From Sellimonas sp963559135 (GTDB lineage Bacteria > Bacillota > Clostridia > Lachnospirales > Lachnospiraceae), in NCBI GenBank assembly GCA_963559135.1, contig CAUWJP010000016.1:1-63160 (forward strand): DNA of 63,160 nucleotides, written 5' to 3'. Under the pieces are notes generated by a model, which did no database searches, had not been told where the DNA came from, and saw only the letters and a list, made by a program, of their open reading frames with translations. The translations under genes and the position numbers were made by a program. Within the stretch, counting starts at the first letter, position 1, and the number at the start of each line of letters is the position of its first letter. This document shows, piece by piece, positions 15,530-25,360 of the stretch.

Positions 15530-18500
15530 CTATACAATCATCGGCCTGCGTCTCCGATAACATGCGGATACGCTGCCATCTTTACAACTCATACTGCATT
15601 CATGAAGAAGCTCTGCCTTCATCAACATCTGAAGTGTCACCTCATCATGCGCCACATGGGCTCTCGCACACAGATTCAGGTAGTCACCCTGCGCGGTCTC
15701 ATCGGCCACTTCACTTGTATAGGATACAGTGGTAATCCACGGGAAGCGGATCGATGGATATTTATGCGCCGGATCTGCTGCATATGGAATCCAGTAATTG
15801 ATCATATTTTTATAGTAATTAGCCGGGAATAATTTCGGCATCCATGCATGCGCATATTTCTCAAACTGAGCACTCCACTCTTTGTTGAGTGCCGTCATCC
15901 CCTCATCCTCGGCAATCTTATCCGCGATAACATCTTCCATCTTCTTGTTGACCGGATAGTTATCTTTATATTCCTCATCCGTCACATACCAGAAGTAGCC
16001 GTAAAGAAGCGATCTCGGAAGCCAGAATCCCTTGTAGGAAGGGGATGTATACCCTGAGAACTGCTGCTCCCATTCATGGCTTGGCACTCCGTGATTGTCC
16101 ACAATCATATCAGGAGCGTATCGCTCGTACAGCCTGCTCAATCCCATCGCTTCTGAATGAATCGTATCCTGGCGGAAGTGTTCGTGGAAAAATTCCTTGC
16201 CCAGAGCATTGAATCTTGCCACATGGAACTTCCAGTACGGATGCTCTTTCTGGAGCTCATAATGGATTGCTGCTCCGTCCACATTTTCCATCGGGACAAG
16301 AATCAGATTCAGCTTCTCCGGAAGATCCTTGTATGTCTCATCAGTCAGTAGCTTCTTTAACAGAATAAACGATGCGTTCGTGCTGGACACCTCGTTTGCG
16401 TGGTGTCTTGCGTTGATAATTTCAGACGGACACTTCGTCAGACGCTTTGTCATGGAAAGATAACCTTCCCGCTCCGGCTTCAGCCAGATAGCATAGAGCT
16501 CTCTGCCCGTATAGGACCTTGCAGTTCTGAATACCTCAATTCCAGGAACATGCTTCAACTCTTCTATGATAGCCATGCACTGTTCGTAACCGATCAGCTC
16601 GTTCTCATGAAGATCGATATCTGTAATACATTTATCCTTAACCGGCGGCTCCTGTGCAGGAACTATTGCCTCAATCACACTGCCACTTTCTGTGAAGAAT
16701 CGGACGGAAGAAATATTGTACCATCCTTCGGTGATTTCCAGCACACCTTTCTCCATAAGATCTGCATAAGCCTTCAGGAATTCATCTGAAACACCTGTCG
16801 TCTGTATGTCTACGCAGAGTTTTCCGTCATTTGCGGAAAGTCCGGAGACTTTGAAGGAAACTTCCTCACGCTTTCTCTGGCTTGCAGCCACCTCACCGTC
16901 TTTTTCGATACAAGGCTTTTCTTTTGCCTTTTCAAATACGGTTACCTTGAATACCGGTCTTCCTTCCTTCTGATGAATAGATGGAAGAATCAGTCCCGGC
17001 GCATCCAGCATAACGCCAATATTCTGGACTCCATAATTCTTAAAGTAATCGCTTCCGGTAAAATACATATCCTCATGCAGGGCATCCAGTGAAGAAATCA
17101 AATCCTCCCTGCATCCTACCCGGTAATCCGGTTCGCTGACCGTTACATCCAAAAGGAGCTCCTGAAAGAATGGCTGCTGCTCCGCTGTGACTACTCCACC
17201 AGTCTTTTCCTCAATATACTGCTTACACTCCGGAAGGACTTTCGCCTGGAACGTATCCCACACTTCCTCCAGATCGGTCCGGATCTTTCGGAAAAGTACT
17301 TCCTGTTCATTGATCCAAACCCGGATATATCCTGTCGCCGGATGTACCTTGCCCATCTGCGGATATTCATCCAGATACGGGCGCTCCGAGCACTGTGCCT
17401 TGTATGTATTCTCGTAGCAGAGTTCCTCATTCTGATATACCTTGCAAAGGTAAGTCAGATCTTTCTCACCTTCATATGGAAGAAATACAACTGCATCTCT
17501 TTCTACTCCCAGTTCTCTTACAAGCACATCTTCAATCGGGTACAACTCCTGTAAGTACCGAATCGGCAGATCATACCATTTATCCGGATTATCCGCCTGA
17601 AGATTGTGATAGGACGGTGTTGCTCCATTTTCATCCAGCCATTCCGTCTCGCCTTCCGGCAGAAATGGCTTGAAGTAAATCTCAATTTTATCCGGTTTCT
17701 TTTCCTTTACTGCAGGGATTACAATCTCATCGACCCAGGAAAATCCCTGTTTGTATGCACAAATCAGCTCTGTCTGGACTTCGACTGCTCCAAGTTTCTT
17801 CGCCTTTTCTTCCATCCGGGCTCTAATCCGTCCGCGCACATCCTGGTCTTCACTGACTGCACCTTCAATCCGGATGCTGTCTCCGCTCTTTAACACCGGA
17901 TAAACTTCTTTTTCCAGTATCTCCTCAAATGTCTCTACTTCCCAAGGAAGCTCATAAACTTTTTCGTACGCTTTCTTTCCTGCTTTATAATTTTCAAAAG
18001 CAACATCTGCAAATAATGCTTTCTGATCCTCCCGAAGTTCCGGTGAACCATACACGGTATAGCTGCCGTTTTCTTTCTGCTTCAGCATCTGAAGTGCCGC
18101 AAGCTGTCCATCCCCATTCCGCAGAACCGCGTCGTCGCACATATCCATCAAAACATCGCGGAATGTTTTCCAACCGCCTGTTCCCGGAAATTTCTCACAG
18201 ATCAGCGAAGAGAGTTCTTCCAAGTCGTTTCCCTTTCCCCTGAGGTAAACCTTCACAACTCCGTCTGACTCTTCCAGCGTCATCCCTGCCTGGTCTGCTT
18301 CTTCCACAATGATTGCATTTCCGTTGTAACCTGCTTCTGCTGTGATGCCGCCTTCATACTCCGTTGTCTCCATTCCGAGGCGGAAAGCAATGTTGCACGC
18401 CGCGATCACCATGGATGCATCCGCATCCTCCGGCAGCACGATTTTCACATCAAGCCTGTCCGGAAGAAAATCATAGTCTTCATCCTTCAGAAACGGACCT

Positions 18501-18781
18501 TTCCCAAAGATCGCCTCCAATCCTTTTTCCTTCCGGAAATCCAGATCAAACATTGGTTCCGGATGTCCCTTGGCCGTCTCATACCCTTCCGGGACTTCCG
18601 GTTCTGACAACTGATACAGTGCTTTCAGCTCCTCTTCATTTTTTGGAGCCGGAATTTCTCCTTTTATCCCTGCAACCGGAAAAGCTGCCGCTTCTGTCTG
18701 AAATCCCAGCAGAAGGGCCGCTTCCAAAGCAAGCTTCTTCTCTTCAGTTGTCATTTGATTTCGTATCTCTAGTTTCTCCAC
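15530..18781 (-). CDS. Large M14-family zinc carboxypeptidase-like protein
   Basis: About 1083 residues. The start is GTG at 18781: GAGGTGA ends 6 bases upstream, whereas the GTG at 18790 lies inside that Shine-Dalgarno. The N-terminal ~700 residues are of unknown fold. The C-terminal ~300 form an M14 domain with zinc ligands in RHHANEVSS (HxxE) and a later His in VDNHGVPSHEW. No signal peptide is visible, so a cytoplasmic peptidase is likely. First gene of the cluster ending in pcp. The unusual length suggests a specialised peptide substrate; this is inference. Confidence 0.8.
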   Translation of the reverse strand: MEKLEIRNQMTTEEKKLALEAALLLGFQTEAAAFPVAGIKGEIPAPKNEEELKALYQLSEPEVPEGYETAKGHPEPMFDLDFRKEKGLEAIFGKGPFLKDEDYDFLPDRLDVKIVLPEDADASMVIAACNIAFRLGMETTEYEGGITAEAGYNGNAIIVEEADQAGMTLEESDGVVKVYLRGKGNDLEELSSLICEKFPGTGGWKTFRDVLMDMCDDAVLRNGDGQLAALQMLKQKENGSYTVYGSPELREDQKALFADVAFENYKAGKKAYEKVYELPWEVETFEEILEKEVYPVLKSGDSIRIEGAVSEDQDVRGRIRARMEEKAKKLGAVEVQTELICAYKQGFSWVDEIVIPAVKEKKPDKIEIYFKPFLPEGETEWLDENGATPSYHNLQADNPDKWYDLPIRYLQELYPIEDVLVRELGVERDAVVFLPYEGEKDLTYLCKVYQNEELCYENTYKAQCSERPYLDEYPQMGKVHPATGYIRVWINEQEVLFRKIRTDLEEVWDTFQAKVLPECKQYIEEKTGGVVTAEQQPFFQELLLDVTVSEPDYRVGCREDLISSLDALHEDMYFTGSDYFKNYGVQNIGVMLDAPGLILPSIHQKEGRPVFKVTVFEKAKEKPCIEKDGEVAASQRKREEVSFKVSGLSANDGKLCVDIQTTGVSDEFLKAYADLMEKGVLEITEGWYNISSVRFFTESGSVIEAIVPAQEPPVKDKCITDIDLHENELIGYEQCMAIIEELKHVPGIEVFRTARSYTGRELYAIWLKPEREGYLSMTKRLTKCPSEIINARHHANEVSSTNASFILLKKLLTDETYKDLPEKLNLILVPMENVDGAAIHYELQKEHPYWKFHVARFNALGKEFFHEHFRQDTIHSEAMGLSRLYERYAPDMIVDNHGVPSHEWEQQFSGYTSPSYKGFWLPRSLLYGYFWYVTDEEYKDNYPVNKKMEDVIADKIAEDEGMTALNKEWSAQFEKYAHAWMPKLFPANYYKNMINYWIPYAADPAHKYPSIRFPWITTVSYTSEVADETAQGDYLNLCARAHVAHDEVTLQMLMKAELLHECSMSCKDGSVSACYRRRRPMIV

Positions 18782-18939
18782 AGATGTCACCTCACAATTC
18801 TTTTAGATATTAATTTCTAAAAATTATATTAAAAATTTATCACAGTGAAATGCGAAAGTCAACATTCATACAGTTCTTTTCCGATTTTCCAATATTTTCT
18901 ATGTAATTTTTCACAAAGCTCGTCTATTTTTTCACACAA

Positions 18940-18975
18940 AAAAAAGTGAGTATCACTAAAATACCCACTTTTTTA
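18940..18975. terminator. Terminator of the ATP synthase operon
   Basis: AAAAAAGTG-GTAT pairs with ATAC-CACTTTTTT around a 7-base loop. The A and T runs make it work in both directions. It lies 25 bases beyond atpC and upstream of the M14 gene. Confidence 0.85.
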
Positions 18976-18999
18976 CATGACTGCATTTGTCTGTTTTTC

Positions 19000-19419
19000 T
19001 TATATTTTCTTTCTGGATGTAACCCGAAGTCTGGACATGGCCCTTGCAAGCGCCATCTGGTTGGCGTTGTACTCTTCCATACTTTTCTTCTGGCGAAGCT
19101 GCTCTTCCGCACGTTCTTTCGCCTCTTCAGCACGGCGAATATCGATCTCCTCCGGGCGCTCTACGGTCAGGGCAAATACTTTGACACGGTTGTTGAACAC
19201 CTCAATAAAACCGGCACTCACTGCAACTGTTATCTTATTGCCCTCCGGGTCCACAAAATCCATCTCTCCCGGCACAATTGCTGCGATCATGTCCTCATGG
19301 TGCGGCAATACCTGCATCTCTCCGTCTTCCACCGGAAAGGTAATGCTCTGACCTCTTCCGACATAGAACTGACGGTTACTTGCATAGATTTCCAGTCCGA
19401 ATGTATTATGCTGGCCCAT
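19000..19419 (-). CDS. atpC: F-type ATP synthase epsilon subunit
   Basis: 139 residues from the ATG at 19419, with AAAGGAG 6-7 bases upstream; the GTG two codons earlier is too close to it. N-terminal beta-sandwich (~1-85) and C-terminal two-helix hairpin with the usual EEIDIRRAEEAKERAEEQL helix. Part of the F1 central stalk and inhibitory in ATP hydrolysis. Last gene of atpBEFHAGDC. Confidence 0.96.
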   Translation of the reverse strand: MGQHNTFGLEIYASNRQFYVGRGQSITFPVEDGEMQVLPHHEDMIAAIVPGEMDFVDPEGNKITVAVSAGFIEVFNNRVKVFALTVERPEEIDIRRAEEAKERAEEQLRQKKSMEEYNANQMALARAMSRLRVTSRKKI

Positions 19420-19431
19420 ATGCACACTCCT

Positions 19432-20832
19432 TTACTCTTCTGAGGATGCTTCCCTTTTTGCCTTCTCGATCACATCGTCGATTGTTCCTACATTGAAAAA
19501 CGCGTTTTCCGGATAATCATCCATCTCTCCATTTACAATCATCTTGAATCCACGGATTGTCTCCTTCAGCGGAACGTATTTTCCCGGAATACCGGTAAAG
19601 TTTTCCGCTACATGGAACGGCTGAGAAAGGAATCTTTGAATTTTTCTTGCACGGAAGACGATCTTTTTATCCTCTTCTGAGAGCTCTTCCATACCAAGAA
19701 TTGCGATGATATCCTGAAGTTCTTTGTATTTCTGAAGGATCTCCTGAACCTTTCTTGCCACTTCATAATGCTCTTCACCGACTACATCTGCTTCCAGAAT
19801 ACGGGAGCTGGATTCCAGCGGATCTACCGCCGGGTAAATTCCCTGCTCTACGATCTTTCTGGAAAGAACAGTCTGCGCATCCAGATGGGCAAATGTCGTC
19901 GCCGGAGCCGGGTCTGTCAGGTCGTCCGCCGGCACATAGACTGCCTGCACGGAAGTAACGGAACCGTTCTTTGTGGAAGCGATCCGCTCCTGAAGTGCGC
20001 CCATCTCGTTTGCAAGGGTCGGCTGATATCCTACGGCTGACGGCATACGGCCAAGCAGCGCGGATACCTCTGAACCAGCCTGCACGAAACGGAAAATATT
20101 ATCAATAAACAGAAGCACATTCTGATGCTCTCTGTCACGGAAATACTCAGCCATTGTAAGTCCTGTCTCTGCCACACGCATACGGGATCCAGGTGGCTCG
20201 TTCATCTGTCCAAACACAAGGGCCGTCTTATTTAAAACACCGGATTCTCTCATCTCTGTCCAGAGATCGTTTCCTTCACGGGAACGTTCTCCAACACCGG
20301 TAAAGATGGAATATCCACCGTGCTCTGTAGCGATATTCTGAATCAGCTCCTGAATCAGCACGGTCTTACCTACACCGGCTCCTCCAAACAGACCGATCTT
20401 TCCTCCCTTTGCGTAAGGCGCCAGAAGGTCAATGACTTTGATTCCGGTTTCCAGAATCTCAACAACCGGACTCTGTTCTTCAAATGTCGGAGGCTCTCTG
20501 TGAATTTCCCAGTGTTCTTCCTCTTCCAAGGATTCCCCTCCGTCAATCGTATCGCCAAGGACGTTGAAGAGACGTCCAAGTGTCTTGTCGCCGACCGGGA
20601 CTTTGATGCCTGCACCGGTCGCGGTTACTTCCATGTCACGGCAGAGGCCTTCACTTGCAGAGAGCATGATGCAGCGGACTGTATCATTTCCGACATGCTG
20701 TGATACCTCCATCACACTTTTCTTTCCATCGTTCTCTACGACAAGTGCATCTTTGATAGCTGGAAGCTCACCGTTTTCAAAAACAACATCTACAACAGGT
20801 CCCATGACCTGTACAATCTTTCCCTTATTCAT
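19432..20832 (-). CDS. atpD: F-type ATP synthase beta subunit
   Basis: 466 residues from the ATG at 20832, about 10 bases after AAGGA. Catalytic F1 subunit. Walker A GGAGVGKTVLIQ near 152, the catalytic Glu in GVGERSREGND near 180, and Walker B VLLFIDNIFRF near 235. The C-terminal DELSEED-type motif reads MEELSEEDKK. Spaced 12 bases from atpC and coupled to atpG. Confidence 0.98.
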   Translation of the reverse strand: MNKGKIVQVMGPVVDVVFENGELPAIKDALVVENDGKKSVMEVSQHVGNDTVRCIMLSASEGLCRDMEVTATGAGIKVPVGDKTLGRLFNVLGDTIDGGESLEEEEHWEIHREPPTFEEQSPVVEILETGIKVIDLLAPYAKGGKIGLFGGAGVGKTVLIQELIQNIATEHGGYSIFTGVGERSREGNDLWTEMRESGVLNKTALVFGQMNEPPGSRMRVAETGLTMAEYFRDREHQNVLLFIDNIFRFVQAGSEVSALLGRMPSAVGYQPTLANEMGALQERIASTKNGSVTSVQAVYVPADDLTDPAPATTFAHLDAQTVLSRKIVEQGIYPAVDPLESSSRILEADVVGEEHYEVARKVQEILQKYKELQDIIAILGMEELSEEDKKIVFRARKIQRFLSQPFHVAENFTGIPGKYVPLKETIRGFKMIVNGEMDDYPENAFFNVGTIDDVIEKAKREASSEE

Positions 20833-20837
20833 CGTTA

Positions 20838-21722
20838 TCACTTCCTTTTTTGTGCCCTCGCACCGCCGATTACCTCGGTAATTTCCTGAGTAATTGCGGC
20901 CTGCCTTGCACGGTTATACTGAATGGACAACTCCCGGAGCATCTCCTTTGCATTGTCCGTGGAAGACTGCATCGCAGTCATTCTGGCATTATTCTCACTG
21001 GCATAAGATTCAACCAGACAGCCGTATATATTACCTGTAATGTAGTTCGGTACGACCTGATCCAGAACGTCTTTGGTGGACGGCACCATGTGGATGATCT
21101 CCTGCTGTACATCGACCGGAAGCTTCGGCATGAATGCTGCCTTCTTCAGAGGAAGAAGCTGTACCCGCTTCGTCTCCATGCTGACTGCATTCTCCATCTC
21201 CGTATAAATAATGTCTACCTGATCAAGCGCGCCTTCCAGAAACTTTTCCACGACCTCTCTGGCAATCACCCTCGCCCTGTGCATGGTCGGTTTCTGGACT
21301 GTATAATGGAACTGCTCATCCATGTCCACATTTTTCTTCCGAAAATACTGCTGTCCCACAATACCGAGCACATACAGCTTATGATGGCCTTCTTCCTGAA
21401 CCATCTCTTCTGTCATCTTGATGACATTGTGATTATAAGCACCGGCAAGACCTTTATCTGCCGTCACGACAATGCAGCCGATCTTTCTCTCGTCAGCCGG
21501 TATCTCCGGCCTGGTATCAAAAAACACATGCTCCACATCCGGCATGTGGCGGAGAATCCTGGAAACCGCATTCTGCAGATTGTAAAAGTACGGCTCCGTA
21601 TCCGCAAGCACCTGCTTTGCACGCTTCATCTTGGAAGAAGAAATCATATACATCGCATTCGTGATCTTCATCGTATCCTGGATACTTTTCATACGTGCCT
21701 GTATTTCTTTTACATTTGCCAT
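20838..21722 (-). CDS. atpG: F-type ATP synthase gamma subunit
   Basis: 294 residues, the usual length. Long N- and C-terminal helices (VKEIQARMKSIQDTMKITNA; ELSIQYNRARQAAITQEITE) form the rotating coiled coil inside the alpha3beta3 head. The start follows the atpA stop after one base, and AGGTG lies 5 bases upstream. Confidence 0.97.
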   Translation of the reverse strand: MANVKEIQARMKSIQDTMKITNAMYMISSSKMKRAKQVLADTEPYFYNLQNAVSRILRHMPDVEHVFFDTRPEIPADERKIGCIVVTADKGLAGAYNHNVIKMTEEMVQEEGHHKLYVLGIVGQQYFRKKNVDMDEQFHYTVQKPTMHRARVIAREVVEKFLEGALDQVDIIYTEMENAVSMETKRVQLLPLKKAAFMPKLPVDVQQEIIHMVPSTKDVLDQVVPNYITGNIYGCLVESYASENNARMTAMQSSTDNAKEMLRELSIQYNRARQAAITQEITEVIGGARAQKRK

Positions 21723-21723
21723 A

Positions 21724-23235
21724 CTAACACCTGCTCTTGTCTCTGAATTCTTCTGCTGCTTTTACAATCTTTTCCTCAAGCTCCTCTGTCATTACCTTCT
21801 TTTCGGCAAGTTCACGTCCGATTTCCGGATAGACATTGTCAACATACTCGAGAAGCTCTTTCTGGTAATTCTTCAAATCCTTCAGCGGAATTCCGATCAG
21901 TTTCTTATGCGTAGCTGCGCACAGTGTAATAACCTGGTGCTGCATGGACAGCGGGCTGCAAAGCGGCTGCTTTAACAGCTCCATCAGGCAAGCACCGTAC
22001 TCAAGCTGTGCCTTTGTAGATTCATCCAGATCAGAAGAGAACTGGGTGAACACCTGCATCTCTCTGTACTGTGCCAGATCGATACGGACACTTCCTGCTG
22101 CCTTCTTCATCGCCTTCGTCTGTGCCGCACCACCAACACGGGATACGGAAAGACCAACATTGACAGCCGGACGCATACCGGAGAAGAACAGGTCGCTCTC
22201 CAGGAAAATCTGTCCGTCAGTGATGGAAATAATATTGGTCGGAATATATGCTGATACGTCTCCGGCCTGTGTCTCTACGATCGGAAGTGCTGTAATAGAA
22301 CCGCCTCCCGCCTCGTCACTCAGACGGCTGGAACGTTCCAGAAGTCTGGAATGAAGATAGAAGACATCTCCCGGATATGCCTCACGTCCAGGCGGTCTCT
22401 CCAGAAGGAGTGACAGTGCACGGTAAGCTACCGCGTGCTTGGACAGATCGTCATATACGATCAGGACGTCCTTTCCTTTATACATAAAATATTCTGCAAG
22501 GGCTGTGCCCGCATATGGTGCAATATACTGAAGCGGCGCACAGTCACTTGCTGTCGCTGCAACCACCATTGTATAGTCCATAGCTCCATATTTTTCAAAA
22601 GTGGAAACCAGTTTTGCGATCGTAGACGCTTTCTGGCCGATCGCAACATAAATACAGATCACGTCTTTTCCCTTCTGGTTCAGAATCGTGTCTGTCGCGA
22701 TCGATGTCTTTCCGGTCTGACGGTCTCCGATGATCAGCTCACGCTGTCCGCGGCCGATCGGGAACATGGAATCGATCGAAAGAATTCCTGTCTCCAGCGG
22801 TACTGTAACCGACTTTCTGTCAACAATTGACGGTGCCGGATACTCAATCGGTCTGTATTCATCGGATTCGATATCCCCTTTACCGTCAATCGGTGCACCC
22901 AGTGCATTGACAACACGTCCGATATATCCCTCTCCGGCCGGAACACCTGCATTTTTTCCTGTACGAAATACTTTTGTTCCCTCGCCGATCTCACGGTCAT
23001 CCCCGAAAAGGATACATCCGATGCTGTTCTGGCGGATATCCTGTACCATTCCTTTCAGTCCGTTTTCAAATGTGACGATTTCACCATAAGCCGCATGGTC
23101 AATCCCGTAAATCGTGGCAATTCCGTCCCCGACGCTGACTACCTGTCCGACTTCTTTATCTTTGCTCATTTCGTCATAATTCTGGATTTCTTCTTTTAAT
23201 ATGGAGATTATTTCGTCTGAATTGATTGTGCTCAA
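21724..23235 (-). CDS. atpA: F-type ATP synthase alpha subunit
   Basis: 503 residues. Walker A GDRQTGKTSIA near 169 and the family signature PAVNVGLSVSRVGG near 363. Regulatory F1 subunit binding non-catalytic nucleotide. The start is TTG, with GGAGGTGA ending 5 bases before it; no ATG is near. 17 bases separate it from atpH. Confidence 0.98.
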   Translation of the reverse strand: MSTINSDEIISILKEEIQNYDEMSKDKEVGQVVSVGDGIATIYGIDHAAYGEIVTFENGLKGMVQDIRQNSIGCILFGDDREIGEGTKVFRTGKNAGVPAGEGYIGRVVNALGAPIDGKGDIESDEYRPIEYPAPSIVDRKSVTVPLETGILSIDSMFPIGRGQRELIIGDRQTGKTSIATDTILNQKGKDVICIYVAIGQKASTIAKLVSTFEKYGAMDYTMVVAATASDCAPLQYIAPYAGTALAEYFMYKGKDVLIVYDDLSKHAVAYRALSLLLERPPGREAYPGDVFYLHSRLLERSSRLSDEAGGGSITALPIVETQAGDVSAYIPTNIISITDGQIFLESDLFFSGMRPAVNVGLSVSRVGGAAQTKAMKKAAGSVRIDLAQYREMQVFTQFSSDLDESTKAQLEYGACLMELLKQPLCSPLSMQHQVITLCAATHKKLIGIPLKDLKNYQKELLEYVDNVYPEIGRELAEKKVMTEELEEKIVKAAEEFRDKSRC

Positions 23236-23252
23236 TTACTTCACCTCCGATT

Positions 23253-23753
23253 TTAATGTTGTAAAGCATGGGAAAGTGCCTGGAATCTTCCTTTAAAGCT
23301 CCAGTCAAACTCCCTGCCGCCTGCCTGGAGGATGAATCCTCCGATCAGGCTTTTCTCTTCTTTTAAAGAAAGCGTAACTTCCTTTACATGAAATTTCTGG
23401 CGCAGGAACGCTTTCATCTTTTCCTGCTGTTCGACTGTCGGAGCCGTCACATAGAGTAAGACGGCCTCAAGGCCCTTGTTTGCTTCTCTTTCAATCTGCC
23501 GGTATGCCTCAAACATTTCCTGAAGCATCTCCGATTTCTGGTTCCTGCATACGACCTTGATAAAATTTCTGATCCCTTCAGGGAAAACACGGTCTATGAT
23601 CTTCTCTTTTACATGAAAAGCAATCGTCGGATTTGTAAGACTTTCTCCCATCTCAGGGACATCCTTTAAAATCCTCTCTGCCGTTTTTACAGATTCTGCA
23701 TCCACATGAAGTTCGTATAATGCCTGCGCATAATTTTTAGCTGTCTGTGTCAT
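23253..23753 (-). CDS. atpH: F-type ATP synthase delta subunit
   Basis: 166 residues from the ATG at 23753 (AGCAGGTG 6 bases upstream). An OSCP-type helical N-terminal domain and a C-terminal domain with the typical SLIGGFILQAGGREFDWS. It joins the peripheral stalk to F1. Overlaps the end of atpF by 17 bases. Confidence 0.94.
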   Translation of the reverse strand: MTQTAKNYAQALYELHVDAESVKTAERILKDVPEMGESLTNPTIAFHVKEKIIDRVFPEGIRNFIKVVCRNQKSEMLQEMFEAYRQIEREANKGLEAVLLYVTAPTVEQQEKMKAFLRQKFHVKEVTLSLKEEKSLIGGFILQAGGREFDWSFKGRFQALSHALQH

Positions 23754-24237
23754 CAGAATCACCTGCTTCTTCTAAAAACTGGTCATAAAGTGCCAAATCT
23801 CTTTCACTGCTGTTTTTCTCGCCCATAATTTTAGAAGCGGCTGTCAAAGCAATATCGGCTATCTGGGACTTCATCTCCCGCATAGCCTGCTCTCTTTCCA
23901 CTTCCATCGTCTTTCTCGCCTTATCCACAATCTGGCCCGCTTCTTCATTTGCATTCTTTACGATTGCGTCAGCCTGAAGCGCCGCCTCTGTTTTGGCCCT
24001 TTCTACGATCTGCCCGGATTCCTCTTTAGCTGAAGCAAGCGCTTCTTCATACTGCGTCTTCAGCTTTCCGGCAGATTCTTTCTGATCCTGCGCATCCTTT
24101 AACTGTCCGCGGATCAGTTCATCTCTTTGATCCATGATCTTCTGAATCGGCTTAAATAAAAAATGCTGCAGCAGGAAATACAGAACAAGCAGATTTATGA
24201 TTGTACCGATGATTGTAACCGGACTTAATGTCAGCAT
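23737..24237 (-). CDS. atpF: F-type ATP synthase b subunit
   Basis: 166 residues. One N-terminal membrane helix (~8-28), then a long charged helix rich in Ala, Glu, Lys and Gln that forms the dimeric peripheral stalk. Between atpE (21-base gap) and atpH (overlap). Confidence 0.94.
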   Translation of the reverse strand: MLTLSPVTIIGTIINLLVLYFLLQHFLFKPIQKIMDQRDELIRGQLKDAQDQKESAGKLKTQYEEALASAKEESGQIVERAKTEAALQADAIVKNANEEAGQIVDKARKTMEVEREQAMREMKSQIADIALTAASKIMGEKNSSERDLALYDQFLEEAGDSDDTDS

Positions 24238-24258
24238 CTGCCTCTACCTGCCTTTCTC

Positions 24259-24483
24259 TTATCCTAATAAGATGATGATTAACAGACCGATTACGAAACC
24301 GTAGATCGCTGTTGCCTCGGCAAGCGCACATCCTAAAAGAAGTGTACTTCTGATTTTACCCTCTGCCTCCGGCTGTCTTGCGATAGACTCAGCTGCCTTT
24401 CCTGTTGCGACACCGATACCGATACCTGCACCGATACCTGTGAATACTGCTACTGCTGCTCCAATTGCGATTAAAGATGACAT
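24259..24483 (-). CDS. atpE: F-type ATP synthase c subunit
   Basis: 74 residues in two membrane helices joined by the polar loop ARQPEA. The ion-carrying Glu is in ALAEATAIYG of helix 2. The Na+-specific Gln of helix 1 is replaced by Ile (GIGIGV), and the Ser after the Glu in Na+ c subunits is Ala (EAT), so protons are the likelier coupling ion. GGAGG lies 10 bases upstream. Confidence 0.96.
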   Translation of the reverse strand: MSSLIAIGAAVAVFTGIGAGIGIGVATGKAAESIARQPEAEGKIRSTLLLGCALAEATAIYGFVIGLLIIILLG

Positions 24484-24528
24484 CGTTTTGTTTCCTCCTT
24501 ATCATGTTTTTGTCGATTGCCTGTTTAT

Positions 24529-25191
24529 CTATTCAATTGCTTCTCCGATAAACAGGGATGTTAAAAATACAAATACATATGCCTGAATGAATCCGTCAAA
24601 AAAATCAAAATACAGATTAAATGGTACTGGAAGCAAAATCGGACAGATAATCTCGATCAGCTTCATAACCACATAAGATCCTAATACATTTCCGAAAAGC
24701 CGCATGCAAAGTGAAAGCGGCCGGATCCCAAGCTCCAGTATGTTGATTGGAAGCATAATGGGAATTGGCTCAGCAAAGCTTTTCAGCCACCCCTTTGTCC
24801 CTTTCTGGTGAATCCCGGAATATTCGATCAGGATGATACTCATAAGCGCCAGCGCAATCGTTACGCCCATATCCTTTGTCGGCGGAACGAACCCAAATAC
24901 CCCCATGATATTGGCAAGTCCGATATAAAGGACAATCGTAATCATATAAGGAATATAGCGGGCTCCGCGCTCTCCCAGCAGATTATAAAAGAAATTACGG
25001 AAAAATAAATATCCGGCTTCAAGCGCAAGCTGCTTTTTCCCCGGATTTTCCACCTTTAAGTTCCGTACTAAAATAATAGAAAGTAATACAAGAACTGCCA
25101 TAACAATCCATGTCACAACGACGGATTCATAAATCGGAAGTCCATCTCCGATTGGTATCGTGAACACGACTTTACAGTTCAGCTCTTCCAT
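24529..25191 (-). CDS. atpB: F-type ATP synthase a subunit
   Basis: 220 residues with five or six membrane helices. The essential Arg sits in CMRLFGNVLGSYVV (~163-176), and the C-terminal helix carries GFIQAYVFVFLTSLFIGEA. It forms the ion half-channels against the c ring. First gene of the operon; no atpI precedes it. The ATG at 25191 has only a weak Shine-Dalgarno; AAGGAGGGAG lies about 27 bases upstream. Confidence 0.95.
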   Translation of the reverse strand: MEELNCKVVFTIPIGDGLPIYESVVVTWIVMAVLVLLSIILVRNLKVENPGKKQLALEAGYLFFRNFFYNLLGERGARYIPYMITIVLYIGLANIMGVFGFVPPTKDMGVTIALALMSIILIEYSGIHQKGTKGWLKSFAEPIPIMLPINILELGIRPLSLCMRLFGNVLGSYVVMKLIEIICPILLPVPFNLYFDFFDGFIQAYVFVFLTSLFIGEAIE

Positions 25192-25249
25192 TAATTTCTC
25201 TGATAAACTACCCGTTTTGCTCCCTCCTTTTCTTTTTCATTTCGTGTTT

Positions 25250-25278
25250 ACTTTACTCCTCCATATTTGAAAAGTCAA
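25250..25278 (-). promoter_or_regulatory. Candidate atp operon promoter
   Basis: Minus strand TTGACT (25278-25273), a 17-base spacer and TAAAGT (25255-25250), about 60 bases upstream of atpB. Confidence 0.55.
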
Positions 25279-25360
25279 TATCCGATCCCACAATAATCCA
25301 TAATAAAAAGCCACTTTTTTGTTTATTTTCACTATAGTTTCTGTTAATTAATACTGCTAT

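Noticed and set aside
20850..21746. 298-codon rightward ORF
   Set aside because: It is the antisense of atpG, His/Leu/Cys-rich, with no start signals.
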